DNA of 64,000 bases from Flavilitoribacter sp020436695. Lineage in GTDB: Bacteria; Bacteroidota; Bacteroidia; Chitinophagales; Saprospiraceae. The stretch lies in contig JAWKLQ010000004.1 in assembly GCA_041392665.1 (NCBI GenBank), positions 186,001-250,000 on the forward strand, written 5' to 3'. How positions within the stretch are numbered: position 1 is the stretch's first letter; each line of letters starts with the position of its first letter. A model generated the notes under the pieces. That model made no database searches. It was not told the origin of the DNA and saw nothing but the letters and a program-made list of their open reading frames with translations. Shown in pieces: positions 43,276 to 52,609 of this stretch. The position numbers and the translations under genes were made by a program.

Positions 43276-43764
43276 TTAGCTGGCCAGACGTTGCTTTAGA
43301 TATCCGCGGGCAACGTGCATGCGACTTTTGATGGTCCCGACCGATACCCCCATATCCTCCGCAATCTCCCGATAACTAAACCCTTTATTGTAAAGTTCAA
43401 TAGGTTTTCTGTACATCGTCTTGAGCGTGTGTACTTCCCGCAGGAGATCATCGTAAACCATCTGCTGTTCGCCCGAATTTTCGGCTTTCCCCTCCAGTAT
43501 GTTTTCGTCCGGGGTAACGTTATAGATATTCAACCTCTTCCTTTTGCGGTAATCATTGATGAAAACGTTACGCATGATCACGGAAGCCCAAGCTTTAAAA
43601 TTGGTGCCCATGGTGAATTTTTGCCGATTGCTCCAGATACGTACAATGGTATCTTGCAGCAGATCTTCGGCAGTGGACTCATCAGTTGTATAATTGCGGG
43701 CTATCTGTTGCAAATAAGAGAGCTGTGATTTTACTAAAGTCTCAAAGTTGAGGATTGCTTCCAT
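43276..43764 (-). CDS. ECF RNA polymerase sigma factor
   Basis: 162 residues from ATG 43764 (ATG 43770 is two codons upstream). Region 2: NYTTDESTAEDLLQDTIVRIW with the core-binding acidic motif, then FKAWASVIMRNVFINDYRKRKR for -10 melting. Region 4: YNKGFSYREIAEDMGVSVGTI and KSRMHVARGYLKQRL. A classic ECF factor. No anti-sigma gene is adjacent, so it may be controlled by level or by a distant partner. Divergent from the LytTR regulator. Confidence 0.93.
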   Translation of the reverse strand: MEAILNFETLVKSQLSYLQQIARNYTTDESTAEDLLQDTIVRIWSNRQKFTMGTNFKAWASVIMRNVFINDYRKRKRLNIYNVTPDENILEGKAENSGEQQMVYDDLLREVHTLKTMYRKPIELYNKGFSYREIAEDMGVSVGTIKSRMHVARGYLKQRLAS

Positions 43765-43975
43765 GATCATTGTTTTTCTAAAAGACAGTTATTGGGATGT
43801 GGGTCACCCTTCGGGATAAAAAAACACAAATTCTCGTGACCGCTGACCGCTTCCTTGTCTTATCATGGCAGTTAATGAAAATAACTACATAAGGCTATTC
43901 AGAAATGGAGGTGGAGCCTGAGTCTTAATTTTCCGGTATCTAAACCAGAGAATGGAATGGATTAATTGAATGTGG

Positions 43976-44012
43976 GGTCTGCCGGCAGTGAGATGGCAAT
44001 TGCCGACAGACC
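43976..44012 (+). terminator. Terminator-like hairpin in the leader of the LytTR gene
   Basis: 12-base arms (43976-43987 and 44001-44012) with one mismatch and a 13-base loop, followed by TTTATTCTTTT on the plus strand. No plus-strand gene ends before it, so it could be an attenuator in the leader of the gene at 44065. Confidence 0.45.
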
Positions 44013-44035
44013 TTTATTCTTTTACCTTGTTTTAT

Positions 44036-44056
44036 ATTTAGGTCTCGAACCTAAAT
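44036..44056. promoter_or_regulatory. Palindrome next to the LytTR start
   Basis: ATTTAGGT-CTCGA-ACCTAAAT, perfect eight-base arms around five bases, ending eight bases before ATG 44065. It may be an operator for self-control or a hairpin that hides the start site. Confidence 0.4.
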
Positions 44057-44064
44057 TTTGTGTG

Positions 44065-44757
44065 ATGAAATGTATGATCGTAGATGATAATCCGATGGCA
44101 CGTCTGGCATTGCGGAAAATGTTGTCCAACGTTGAAGATCTGGAGATCAGTGGTGAACAGGAAGATGCTATGGCTGCTTTCAATCAGTTGCAAAAAGAAC
44201 CGGTTGATCTTTTATTTCTCGATGTGGAAATGCCGGGTATGTCCGGACTGGAACTATTGAAGAGTCTGGATTACACACCCCTGGTTATTCTGATCACCTC
44301 TAAAACAGAATACGCAGTGGAAGGTTTCGATCTGCAGGTGGTGGATTATATTTTGAAACCGGTGGCTTTGCCCCGGCTGTTAAAAGCGGTCCATCGTGCC
44401 TGGGAAAAGTGGCAGCAAATGCAGTCTACATCCCCTGAACCCCAGGACGACACCATCTTTATCCGGGTAAACAATCAGCTCCAGGGCCTGGAATTCAGTG
44501 ATATTTATCTGGTGCAGGCATTGGGCGATTATGTCGTGTTTTTTACCAAAGACAAGAAATATCCGGTTCATCTGACCATGAAAGCGGTGGAAGAACGCTT
44601 ACCCGGTACGCGTTTTCTGAGAGTGCATCGCAGCTACATTGTAGCCATTGACAAGATCACGAACATAGAGCAAAATTCACTTTTGTTGGGAGATCATCTC
44701 GTCCCGGTCAGTGAAGGGTATAAAAAGAGCTTGATGGATCGACTTAATATATTCTGA
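44065..44757 (+). CDS. LytTR-family response regulator
   Basis: 230 residues from ATG 44065; an in-frame ATG 33 codons upstream would include the leader hairpins and is rejected. Receiver domain: MIVDDNPMARLAL, phosphoacceptor Asp53 in LLFLDVEMPGMSG, and Lys in YILKPVALPRLL. The C-terminal LytTR DNA-binding domain starts near IFIRVNNQLQGLEFSDI and holds LVQALGDYVVFFT and FLRVHRSYIVAIDKI. The hybrid kinase gene follows after 21 bases, so they form one signalling unit. Confidence 0.93.
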   Translation: MKCMIVDDNPMARLALRKMLSNVEDLEISGEQEDAMAAFNQLQKEPVDLLFLDVEMPGMSGLELLKSLDYTPLVILITSKTEYAVEGFDLQVVDYILKPVALPRLLKAVHRAWEKWQQMQSTSPEPQDDTIFIRVNNQLQGLEFSDIYLVQALGDYVVFFTKDKKYPVHLTMKAVEERLPGTRFLRVHRSYIVAIDKITNIEQNSLLLGDHLVPVSEGYKKSLMDRLNIF

Positions 44758-44778
44758 AGAAACGGAACCACAGGACTT

Positions 44779-47022
44779 ATGAATAATATGAACGACAGAT
44801 CGGTGAAGTTTGAAAAGCAGGACTGGCAACTGGCTACCGTACTGTTGGTTGCGCTGCTGTTGGCTTTAGGCGCACATTTGTTGACCCTACAGACCCTCGA
44901 AGAACTGGAAGAAGCCGGGAAAGAATTGATGGGGGTGTACGATGGCACGGAAAGCTTGCGTAGCCTTGACCGTCATCTGATCGAGCTGGTGCACGCTCAG
45001 ACCAACTATATGGAATCGGGAGAAGTAATTCTGGTTGGAAAAGGAGAGGACGCCGTTCGTGATATCGAGCAGGATCTGGGTAAAATAAAAAGCTATTTTC
45101 AGAATGAGATGACATCCCCTTATCTGAAAAAACTCGAAGATTTCGTACGGCAAAAAATCATTTATCATCGTAACATTATGGGGGCGGTGCAGCAAAACCA
45201 GCCTGTTGAGGAAGCGAAAATGCAATTTCTTGCCGAGGGAGAACAACTCCGTGACAGCATCCTGGAAATGACGGATACAATACGGCATTATCACCGGCAG
45301 CACATGCTTAATTACCTGAATAGGAAAAATGACCTTTCCAACAAACTGTTGATGGTAAGTCTGGGTAGTGTGATCTTTGTTTTTCTAATCGCCGTTTTTT
45401 CTATCTATTATCTGATGAGGACCGCAAGAAGAAGGCGGGAACTTTTAAATAACCTGGTGGAAGCCAAAGAGAATGCCGAGCGCGCCGCCTTTCTGAAAGA
45501 ACAGTTTGTGGCCAATATGAGCCATGAGATACGTACGCCGCTGAACGCGATCATCGGATTTGCCAATTTATTGAACCGCACCTCTCTTAAAGAAAACCAA
45601 CCGGAGTTTGTCCACAGTATTCGCACCAGCAGTGAAAACCTCCTGTCGATCATCAATGACATCCTGGATTTCTCCAAGATAGAAGCCGGAGCCCTCCGAC
45701 TGGAATACATTTCCTTTAACCTTTCGGCCCTGTTGCATTCTATTGAGAATATGTTTCTCTACCGGGAGAAGAACAGCCCGGTAAAATTTTATCTGCATAT
45801 TGATGATAAACTTCCGGATAGCCTGAAGGGAGATCCCACCCGGCTTACTCAGATCCTGGTCAATCTACTGGGAAATGCTTTTAAGTTTACCGAAGAAGGA
45901 AGGATCGACCTGTCGGTGAAACGGCAGGCAGACCTGGAAGAGGATAAACTGTTGGTCAGTTTCGAAGTAAGGGATACAGGCATAGGCATCTCTGCGGGAA
46001 AACTGGAAAATATTTTTGACCGCTTCGCACAGGCAGCTTCCGATACTACGCGGAAATACGGTGGGGCCGGTCTTGGGCTGACCATCACCAAACAGCTTGT
46101 GGAAGTCCAGGGTGGAAGCATTCGGGTAGAAAGTGAAGAAGGAAAAGGCGCGACTTTTACCGTTGTTATCCCATTTGGCATTGCCGCAGACGCGCAAAAC
46201 CGCGGCCCTCGGACGGATCTATCCGATGCGCTTTCCGAATCCGGCACCACTTCAATTCTGTTGGTAGAGGACAACCCCATGAATCAGCGGGTAGCAGAGT
46301 TGCTCCTCGATGGTTGGGGGTTCAGCCATGAACATGCAATCAATGGCCGGGAGGCGCTGGAGATGTTATCAATGAAAACTTATGATCTGATCCTGATGGA
46401 CATTCAGATGCCCGAAATGGACGGATATACCACTACCCAAAAGATACGCCTGGAATTGGACATGAACATACCCATCATTGCTACTACTGCTCATGCTTTT
46501 GCCGGAGAGCGGGAGAAATGTATCAGCTACGGTATGAACGATTACATTTCCAAGCCGCTGAATGAGCCGGAACTGTTGCAGCTCATCCTTAAGTATATTA
46601 AGCCACAGGATCAATCCGGTAAAGTAACGGATAAGATGGATACCCAAAAGTCTGAAGCAGATAGGGTAGAGAACACAATCCATTTTGACAGTGCGTATGT
46701 TCAGGAAATTGCCAAGGGCGATACAGCTACGATAAAAGAAATGGCCAGTCTTTTCATTAGTCAGTCGGAAAAGGAGCTTCAGGCCTTGGAAAAGGCTTTG
46801 TCCGAAAGGAATTTCGGATTGGCAGCCCGTGCCGCGCATAGTATGAAAAGTACCGTTTCGTACATGGGCTTTGGCGAAACTTTGGGGAGATCCCTGCAAA
46901 ATCTGGAACTGGAAACTAAAAAAGATACGCCATCCGGTGCACTGCTCTGGGAACAGTTTGAGACGATACGTGGCGAAAGGAATGCAGCCGTTCGTTTTCT
47001 CCGTAGTGAATATTTGTCATAG
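44779..47022 (+). CDS. Hybrid sensor histidine kinase with receiver and HPt domains
   Basis: 747 residues. Membrane span 17-35, a CHASE3-like helical sensor about 40-185, second span 190-212. HisKA H-box FVANMSHEIRTPLNAII with His249; catalytic domain with LVNLLGNAFKFTEEG, VRDTGIGISAGK and YGGAGLGLTITKQLV. Receiver domain with phosphoacceptor Asp541 in LILMDIQMPEMDG. C-terminal HPt domain with His687 in AARAAHSMKSTVSYMG. This gives the full His-Asp-His relay on one chain, from which phosphate can pass to the LytTR regulator upstream or another partner. Confidence 0.94.
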   Translation: MNNMNDRSVKFEKQDWQLATVLLVALLLALGAHLLTLQTLEELEEAGKELMGVYDGTESLRSLDRHLIELVHAQTNYMESGEVILVGKGEDAVRDIEQDLGKIKSYFQNEMTSPYLKKLEDFVRQKIIYHRNIMGAVQQNQPVEEAKMQFLAEGEQLRDSILEMTDTIRHYHRQHMLNYLNRKNDLSNKLLMVSLGSVIFVFLIAVFSIYYLMRTARRRRELLNNLVEAKENAERAAFLKEQFVANMSHEIRTPLNAIIGFANLLNRTSLKENQPEFVHSIRTSSENLLSIINDILDFSKIEAGALRLEYISFNLSALLHSIENMFLYREKNSPVKFYLHIDDKLPDSLKGDPTRLTQILVNLLGNAFKFTEEGRIDLSVKRQADLEEDKLLVSFEVRDTGIGISAGKLENIFDRFAQAASDTTRKYGGAGLGLTITKQLVEVQGGSIRVESEEGKGATFTVVIPFGIAADAQNRGPRTDLSDALSESGTTSILLVEDNPMNQRVAELLLDGWGFSHEHAINGREALEMLSMKTYDLILMDIQMPEMDGYTTTQKIRLELDMNIPIIATTAHAFAGEREKCISYGMNDYISKPLNEPELLQLILKYIKPQDQSGKVTDKMDTQKSEADRVENTIHFDSAYVQEIAKGDTATIKEMASLFISQSEKELQALEKALSERNFGLAARAAHSMKSTVSYMGFGETLGRSLQNLELETKKDTPSGALLWEQFETIRGERNAAVRFLRSEYLS

Positions 47023-47108
47023 GTCTGAACCCAACGAACCATTTTCCTCACTCACCGACAGATCAGCCCGATCCACCGAATTTGCGCATTTGCCCCTGCG
47101 TCACAGAC

Positions 47109-47116
47109 TAACTTTA
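47109..47116 (+). promoter_or_regulatory. Candidate -7 box of the sigma-factor gene
   Basis: TAACTTTA differs from TAnnTTTG only at the last base; TTTG (47089-47092) lies 16 bases upstream as a possible -33 box. It is 37 bases before ATG 47153. Confidence 0.35.
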
Positions 47117-47152
47117 CGTCATTATCAAACTTGTAGAAACAAAAAGTTAGTC

Positions 47153-47737
47153 ATGGAGACAATAGCACCCAACTTTTTCAACGCTCAAAGTGACGCCATC
47201 CTGGTCTTGCAGTATCAGTCCACCGGTAATGAAGCCTGTTTTAATGAACTATATCACCGTTATTCAGAGAAAGTAAATCGCTACTGCCTTAAGTCTCTGG
47301 GCAATCAGTGTGACGCTTCGGATATGGTACAGGAGATCTTTCTGAAAGTACTGGAAAAAATAAATACCCTTAAAGATCCTGATCTTTGGGTGGCCTGGTT
47401 ATTTCGGATCGCTCACAACAAAGTCATCAACCTGCATAAAAAACAGTCACTCCATAGAATGGATGCGTTGCAGGAAGGGATGCCGGAACCCCGAACCGAG
47501 AATGAGATCGCCGAAAAACTGGAAATAGAGCGTAAGTTGAGTGCATTGCCGGAACTGCTGCAGGAGATGCCGGATCAACAGGCGAAGGTGCTGCGTTTGA
47601 AATATCTGGATGGTCAATCCATCGAAACTTTATGTGAAGAATTGCACATTAAGGAAAGTGCCGTCAAAATGCGTTTGCTCAGAGCAAGAACCCAGATCGT
47701 CAAAATGTACGAAGAAAGGTACCGGACCTCTGCTTAA
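47153..47737 (+). CDS. ECF-type RNA polymerase sigma factor
   Basis: 194 residues from ATG 47153; the open frame extends 94 codons upstream through the kinase gene in another frame, which is not credible. Region 2: CFNELYHRYSEKVNRYCL, CDASDMVQEIFLKVLEKI, DLWVAWLFRIAHNKVINLHKK. Region 4: LPELLQEMPDQQAKVLRLKY then SIETLCEELHIKESAVKMRL. Third sigma-70-type factor in the window. It converges with the dioxygenase fusion gene, the two overlapping by four bases at their 3' ends. No anti-sigma gene is seen beside it. Confidence 0.92.
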   Translation: METIAPNFFNAQSDAILVLQYQSTGNEACFNELYHRYSEKVNRYCLKSLGNQCDASDMVQEIFLKVLEKINTLKDPDLWVAWLFRIAHNKVINLHKKQSLHRMDALQEGMPEPRTENEIAEKLEIERKLSALPELLQEMPDQQAKVLRLKYLDGQSIETLCEELHIKESAVKMRLLRARTQIVKMYEERYRTSA

Positions 47738-49401
47738 GTTTGATAATTATTTTTTTGAGCGATTACAATATATCTGGTCGATTTGCAGCTATCGGCCCAT
47801 TGCGGGATCAATTCAAGGCTGTGGGCATCATAAAGATCGACCTGACCCCCAAAAGCCCGTTCAAAATAGTTGCGGATACGATTTACGGGAGGAAGAAAAC
47901 GTCTATGCCGGCCGGCATAGGTTACCTCCATCTGATCTTCGGCAAACTCAATATTTACTATTTCACTTTCCTGAAAGTTACTGCCGTTTTCTTCGATCAG
48001 TTGGGGGGTGCGAAGTGAGATCATGTGTCCGTCCTCAGAATAAACGACATTCGGATACCATCTGATGTGATCCGGCGTAATAAAATCACCTACAAAGTAG
48101 CCCCCTGTTTTGACAATAGCCGCAGTTTTTCTGATCGCCTCTTCCAGGCGGGTGTGGTCGATATACTGGAAGACATTCAGGCCGCTATAGGCCAGATCCC
48201 ATTGCTGAACATCGGGATCGAGTTGCAGTATGTCCTCCACATCCGCATGGATGCGTTCACGGGCTACGGCGATCATTGCTTCACTAATATCTATTCCGTA
48301 GACCCTTTCAGGGTCCATCTCCAATTCTTCGATCAGGAAACGTTCAACCAATCCAGTACCACATCCAAGTGAGATCAGCGACTTCCCTCTAAGATCGGAC
48401 TGATACCTTTCCACAAAGAATTTTAAATACTCAGCCATAAAGCCCTTGAGGCAGGGAAGCCCGATCAGGCCGTCGTACAATTGTGCGTATTTATGAAAGT
48501 GATCCTTACTTTTAGCCAGACCGCCCAACTCAAGCTGTAGTTTGGCTACTTCCTTCAACTCCCGGTTCAGTATCCGCCAGGCGATAGAATTGACCTGGTG
48601 ATCGTTTTCATCTGTAATGTCTTTCAGGTAACGGATCAGACTTCCCCTCTGTTTGAAGGAGAAAGTATCATTTATGAAGGCTTCCAGATCATAACCCTGC
48701 AGATCAATATCGGCCGATTCCATTTTTCGTAGCCGGCGAATCAATTCGGTCATATGACGAAGACTGGTAGGGAAATCTGCTGCCGGACCTGGCTCTGTTT
48801 TTTTTATCTTTTCCTCCGGCAGGCCGAAAAAGACACCGCCGTCTACCCGATAGATGACCTGCTTTCCGGGATCGAAGATGCGGGCATCTCCGGTTACATT
48901 CTTTATTTCTTCCACATTGCCATAAATGTGTAGACTAAGGAAAGGAGTCTGTTCCGTAGGATTGCCCATCTGGTGGATCAGAGTGTGGCTGACGCCCACT
49001 ATATCACCGGGGCTGACATCCCAGCGCGCGAGGGTGGTAAGCTTTCCATTCTCCAGACGAAAGGTAGCATGTTCGGCAGGACCGAATATCTGTACGGCAC
49101 CCCATTGGGTATGGCCGTGATCGTGAATGGTAGAGAAATCGCCGGGCTGCCAGGACATGACCATGATCTCAAAATGGCCGCCTTTATATACAAGTTGTCG
49201 GCCGTAACTATCGGATGCAGTGTGTTCGAGATCCGCCCAGGGACTCAGGTCTTCGGCCTTTACTTCGGCTTCGTGAAGAATACGGGTAAGATGAGAAGGT
49301 CTCAGTTCTCTTTGCTCCTGTAAAGATCGGATAATATACTGTAAAGAAGAGGGGAGAACTGATAGATTGCGTTTTGAACTCCGGCTTGTGTCCTGGATCA
49401 T
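47734..49401 (-). CDS. Cysteine dioxygenase-like cupin fused to a SAM methyltransferase
   Basis: 555 residues. Residues 55-170 are a cysteine-dioxygenase-type cupin: iron ligands His93 and His95 (IHDHGHTQWG), His143 (LIHQMGNP), and the Ser156-x-His158-x-Tyr160 triad in SLHIYGN that CDO uses in catalysis. Residues 200-330 are helical and unrecognised. Residues 340-555 are a class I methyltransferase with motif I ISLGCGTG (343-350) and acidic VYGIDIS. CDO oxidises a thiol to a sulfinate; the methyltransferase could act on the same substrate or its product. No signal peptide. It is a single gene, convergent with the sigma factor. Confidence 0.85.
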   Translation of the reverse strand: MIQDTSRSSKRNLSVLPSSLQYIIRSLQEQRELRPSHLTRILHEAEVKAEDLSPWADLEHTASDSYGRQLVYKGGHFEIMVMSWQPGDFSTIHDHGHTQWGAVQIFGPAEHATFRLENGKLTTLARWDVSPGDIVGVSHTLIHQMGNPTEQTPFLSLHIYGNVEEIKNVTGDARIFDPGKQVIYRVDGGVFFGLPEEKIKKTEPGPAADFPTSLRHMTELIRRLRKMESADIDLQGYDLEAFINDTFSFKQRGSLIRYLKDITDENDHQVNSIAWRILNRELKEVAKLQLELGGLAKSKDHFHKYAQLYDGLIGLPCLKGFMAEYLKFFVERYQSDLRGKSLISLGCGTGLVERFLIEELEMDPERVYGIDISEAMIAVARERIHADVEDILQLDPDVQQWDLAYSGLNVFQYIDHTRLEEAIRKTAAIVKTGGYFVGDFITPDHIRWYPNVVYSEDGHMISLRTPQLIEENGSNFQESEIVNIEFAEDQMEVTYAGRHRRFLPPVNRIRNYFERAFGGQVDLYDAHSLELIPQWADSCKSTRYIVIAQKNNYQT

Positions 49402-49501
49402 GCCTGTTGATTACTTTCCTATAAAAGTAAGGCTTCTTCACTTAGGCAAATGTGATGTCGGTCACAAGCCGGACAGGGATAGTGGAATAACTGTCGTCGG
49501 A

Positions 49502-49729
49502 TCAGTTTGAAAACAAACCACCGCCGTTCTCCACTTTGCATAAAGTGCGCTGATCAAAAACCTCTTTTTTACGTTCATCCTCTTCGTACCAAACGCATTC
49601 CACGTGGTGGTCACTAAATATCCCTTCCTGTTTTTTTGATGGATGATCAAGCGTATACTTGATCACTTCCATCGTCGGGCCGCCGTGGCGCAATTGAACA
49701 CGGTCGCCGGGTTTGAATAATCTATCCAT
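49502..49729 (-). CDS. Small DUF2158 (YodC-like) protein
   Basis: 75 residues. Begins FKPGDRVQLRHGGPTMEVIKY and contains VECVWYEEDERKKEVFDQRTL, which is the DUF2158 pattern of a small SH3-like beta barrel (KpGDvVqLkSGGPkMtV, then VxCxWF). Members are short cytoplasmic proteins with no settled function. It is a single gene between the dioxygenase fusion and a membrane protein. Confidence 0.8.
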   Translation of the reverse strand: MDRLFKPGDRVQLRHGGPTMEVIKYTLDHPSKKQEGIFSDHHVECVWYEEDERKKEVFDQRTLCKVENGGGLFSN

Positions 49730-49783
49730 GAAATTGAGTTTTACGGCTATTGAATGGACAAGTTCACAGGTACGGATACTGCA

Positions 49784-50317
49784 CTAATTGCGGTTAAACA
49801 GATAGACGAAAATAATTGAGGAAAGGAAACCCAGGTTGATATCGATCAGCAGGTTGCCCATGGCGTTTACCGCAAAATTCCAGCCGCTGGTAATAGGTAG
49901 GGCGATCATCCCCACTTCTACGGGAATATGGAAGAGAGCCAGTAGGACATTCAGTACGATCAATGATAATCCGGTAGCGGCTGCGATCATCAGGCCGATA
50001 ATGATCGTATCATTTGCTTCATAACCTTCGTTCAGGATATTTCGGGCCCGGTAGGTACCGGTTCCCAGGATCGCAAAAAAGATCAGATAACCGAGCATGT
50101 GCATGCCTTCCATTCTATCACTGGCTGCAAAATGCAATAGTAGTTCAAAGATCGTCATCAGTACGGCACCGGTTAGGCCATAAACAGTGCTGTATCTGAG
50201 ATACTCTCCGAGGCGGTGATGTTTGGATATTCTAATGGAGATCATAGTAATTTGGTTTAAAGTTAGAGTTGATAAAAGACAAATAAGAGCAATGAAGTCA
50301 CCGATAGAAAGCGCCAT
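49784..50317 (-). CDS. Integral membrane protein, unknown
   Basis: 177 residues with about five hydrophobic spans (near 5-22, 45-63, 73-88, 105-130 and 152-172). An internal ATG at 50245 is an alternative start that would remove the first span. No family was recognised. The charged segment YRARNILNEGYEAND in the middle is probably a cytoplasmic loop. The 49784 end is 54 bases upstream of DUF2158, so they may be cotranscribed. Function unknown. Confidence 0.65.
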   Translation of the reverse strand: MALSIGDFIALICLLSTLTLNQITMISIRISKHHRLGEYLRYSTVYGLTGAVLMTIFELLLHFAASDRMEGMHMLGYLIFFAILGTGTYRARNILNEGYEANDTIIIGLMIAAATGLSLIVLNVLLALFHIPVEVGMIALPITSGWNFAVNAMGNLLIDINLGFLSSIIFVYLFNRN

Positions 50318-50793
50318 TTTATTTTTTTTGGATTTTTTTAGTTCTATATGAAACCTATCTATAATATCAGCGTATCATTAGTACATATTCCCACAAAATC
50401 AATTGATATACTTCTTTTCCTCCCATTTATCATCCCACTTTGAGAGGCTATATTTTTAGTTTTTTGAATTACCGCGCAATCATACCAGCGTATTATTTCT
50501 GTCTATTCAAGTTTTGTTACATAGTTCTCTTTCGGTTACAGTATCGCTGTTATACAGTGGTGTGAACCGTATCAGAGCTAGAATGGTTATGTTTTTCCAG
50601 CTTGAGTTTTAACGATATCGAATAGCTGGCATACTACTGCCATCCCAATGATTATCCATCTTCACATTCAACAAACAGTTTAGGTACAATAGGAAATGAA
50701 CACTATCCGTCTGCCGGTCCGGAACACCTGGCAGCAGCACCTGTAAATTCTGACAACAAGTAATTCAATAACTACTTTTTAAATCCATTTCCT
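50318..50793. other. Long intergenic region
   Basis: 476 AT-rich bases between divergent genes. It must hold both promoters, but no clear TAnnTTTG box was found on either strand. No tRNA, strong hairpin or coding frame is visible. Confidence 0.4.
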
Positions 50794-51141
50794 ATGGACA
50801 CGTGGAACACTATTACACAGATGAGCCGGACGCGGCTAACCAAAGCACTTTTAGTGCTTGAGACTCTTTGCAATGAGGAAAATATCCCAATTCTGGAGAT
50901 GCTCCGGGAAAAGGGAAAAATGACTCTCGCAGAATTATATTCCAATACAGGCGAGACTCCGGCCAAACTGGAGTTGCGCTTGCAAAATCTTTGCGATACA
51001 GGTTGTGTGATCATGGAAGAAGCGCACATTGGTTCCAATGGCTATCAGTTGGATCCGGTACGCATCCGGCAGGTGAATAGCATTAGCCGGCGTATCAACC
51101 AGATTGGCTCAACCGGATTACTGGAGCGATCTGCACAGTAA
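50794..51141 (+). CDS. Winged-helix transcriptional regulator, ArsR-like
   Basis: 115 residues. The pattern is helix, then ILEMLREKGKMTLAELYSNT and PAKLELRLQNLCDTGCVIM, the recognition helix and wing of ArsR/HxlR-type regulators, ending with SNGYQLDPVRIRQVNSISRRI. Two cysteines (in the LQNLCDTGC segment) could bind metal or respond to redox, but no known site is complete. No partner gene is adjacent; a strong terminator follows. Cytoplasmic. Confidence 0.7.
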   Translation: MDTWNTITQMSRTRLTKALLVLETLCNEENIPILEMLREKGKMTLAELYSNTGETPAKLELRLQNLCDTGCVIMEEAHIGSNGYQLDPVRIRQVNSISRRINQIGSTGLLERSAQ

Positions 51142-51156
51142 ACACGCGACCAAAAG

Positions 51157-51189
51157 AAAACCCGAAGCCGGCGACCGGCTTCGGGTTTT
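51157..51189. terminator. Bidirectional hairpin terminator
   Basis: Perfect 15-base stem (51157-51171 with 51175-51189) around a three-base loop. It begins with AAAA and ends with TTTTT, so it serves both the regulator gene and the convergent ahcY gene. Confidence 0.92.
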
Positions 51190-51258
51190 TCTTTATTATA
51201 ATCGGAATGATAGCAGCGTACTTATGCTCTCATAACCTACAAGCTATCTCGTTCCTGT

Positions 51259-52569
51259 TTAATAGCGGTAGTAATCCGGCTTGAACGGACCTTCCATTTC
51301 GACACCGATGTAGTCGGCTTGCTCCCGGCTCAATTCTTCCAGTTCAGCACCCACTTTTTCCAGATGGAAACGGGCTACCTGCTCATCCAGGTGCTTTGGC
51401 AACATGTACACTTTGTTCTCGTATTGATCGTGATTGGCCCACAATTCGATCTGAGCCAGTACCTGATTGGTAAAGGAGTTGGACATTACAAAAGAAGGAT
51501 GGCCCGTAGCACAGCCCAGGTTGACCAGTCGTCCCTCCGCCAAAATGATCACATCTTTACCGTCGATGCTGTACTTATCTACCTGCGGTTTGATCACAAC
51601 TTTGGAGTTACCGTAGTTTTTGTTCAGCCAGGCTATGTCGATCTCGTTATCAAAGTGGCCAATATTGGCTACGATCACTTTATCTTTCATCACCCGGAAA
51701 TGCTCTTCCGACAGAATATCCTTATTGCCGGTAGCTGTTACGATGATGTCAGCCTGAGGCGCCGCATTCACCATTTTCAGTACCTGGAAACCGTCCATGG
51801 CTGCCTGCAAAGCACAGATGGGATCGATCTCAGTAACGATCACCCGGCAACCTGCGCCGCGTAGTGAGGCGGCAGAACCTTTACCAACATCACCATAGCC
51901 GGCGACTACAGCTACTTTACCGGCGAGCATTACATCCGTAGCCCGGCGAATTGCATCCACACAGCTTTCCCGACAGCCGTATTTGTTGTCAAATTTGGAT
52001 TTGGTAACGGAATCATTGACATTGATGGCCGGCATAGGCAGCGTGCCTTTTTTCATGCGCTCATACAGGCGATGTACACCGGTGGTCGTCTCTTCGCTCA
52101 GTCCACGGATGCCGTCTACCAGTTCGGGGTGTTTATCCAATACGATATTGGTAAGATCTCCACCGTCATCGAGGATCATATTAAGTGGTTGGCCGTCTTC
52201 GAAAGCAAACAGGGTTTGCTCGATAGCCCACCAGAATTCTTCTTCGGTCATACCTTTCCAGGCGAAAACCGGCACACCGGCGGCAGCGATCGCAGCGGCA
52301 GCATGATCCTGGGTAGAAAAGATATTACATGAAGACCAGCTTACTTCTGCACCCAATGCCTGCAAGGTCTCGATCAATACAGCAGTCTGAATCGTCATAT
52401 GCAGACAGCCTGCAATACGTGCACCTTTCAAAGGTTGTTGCGGGCCGTACGTTTCGCGCAGTGCCATGAGACCCGGCATTTCCGCTTCGGCCAGTTCGAT
52501 CTCTTTACGTCCCCAGTCTGCCAGGGCGATATCCTTTACTTTATAATTTTTTTCTGTAGTTATAGACAT
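51259..52569 (-). CDS. ahcY: Adenosylhomocysteinase
   Basis: 436 residues, full length. It splits S-adenosylhomocysteine into adenosine and homocysteine, clearing the product inhibitor of methyltransferases. Family landmarks: ARIAGCLHMTIQTAVLIETL, SCNIFSTQDHAAAAIA, PAINVNDSVTKSKFDNKYGC, the NAD-binding VAGYGDVGKGSAASLRGAG, and the C-terminal KPDYYRY tail that completes the active site of the neighbouring subunit. It is short like other bacterial type enzymes lacking the long loop. Transcribed from a very good promoter at 52610. Confidence 0.98.
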   Translation of the reverse strand: MSITTEKNYKVKDIALADWGRKEIELAEAEMPGLMALRETYGPQQPLKGARIAGCLHMTIQTAVLIETLQALGAEVSWSSCNIFSTQDHAAAAIAAAGVPVFAWKGMTEEEFWWAIEQTLFAFEDGQPLNMILDDGGDLTNIVLDKHPELVDGIRGLSEETTTGVHRLYERMKKGTLPMPAINVNDSVTKSKFDNKYGCRESCVDAIRRATDVMLAGKVAVVAGYGDVGKGSAASLRGAGCRVIVTEIDPICALQAAMDGFQVLKMVNAAPQADIIVTATGNKDILSEEHFRVMKDKVIVANIGHFDNEIDIAWLNKNYGNSKVVIKPQVDKYSIDGKDVIILAEGRLVNLGCATGHPSFVMSNSFTNQVLAQIELWANHDQYENKVYMLPKHLDEQVARFHLEKVGAELEELSREQADYIGVEMEGPFKPDYYRY

Positions 52570-52609
52570 TCGATTGATGGTTTACTGAACTTCAATTGGT
52601 TTTAGGGCG

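Noticed and set aside
43966..44064. N-terminal extension of the LytTR regulator
   Set aside because: It would translate the leader hairpin and palindrome; the receiver domain begins exactly at ATG 44065.
46871..47152. 94-codon extension of the third sigma factor
   Set aside because: It overlaps the hybrid kinase gene in another frame and has no sigma-like sequence.
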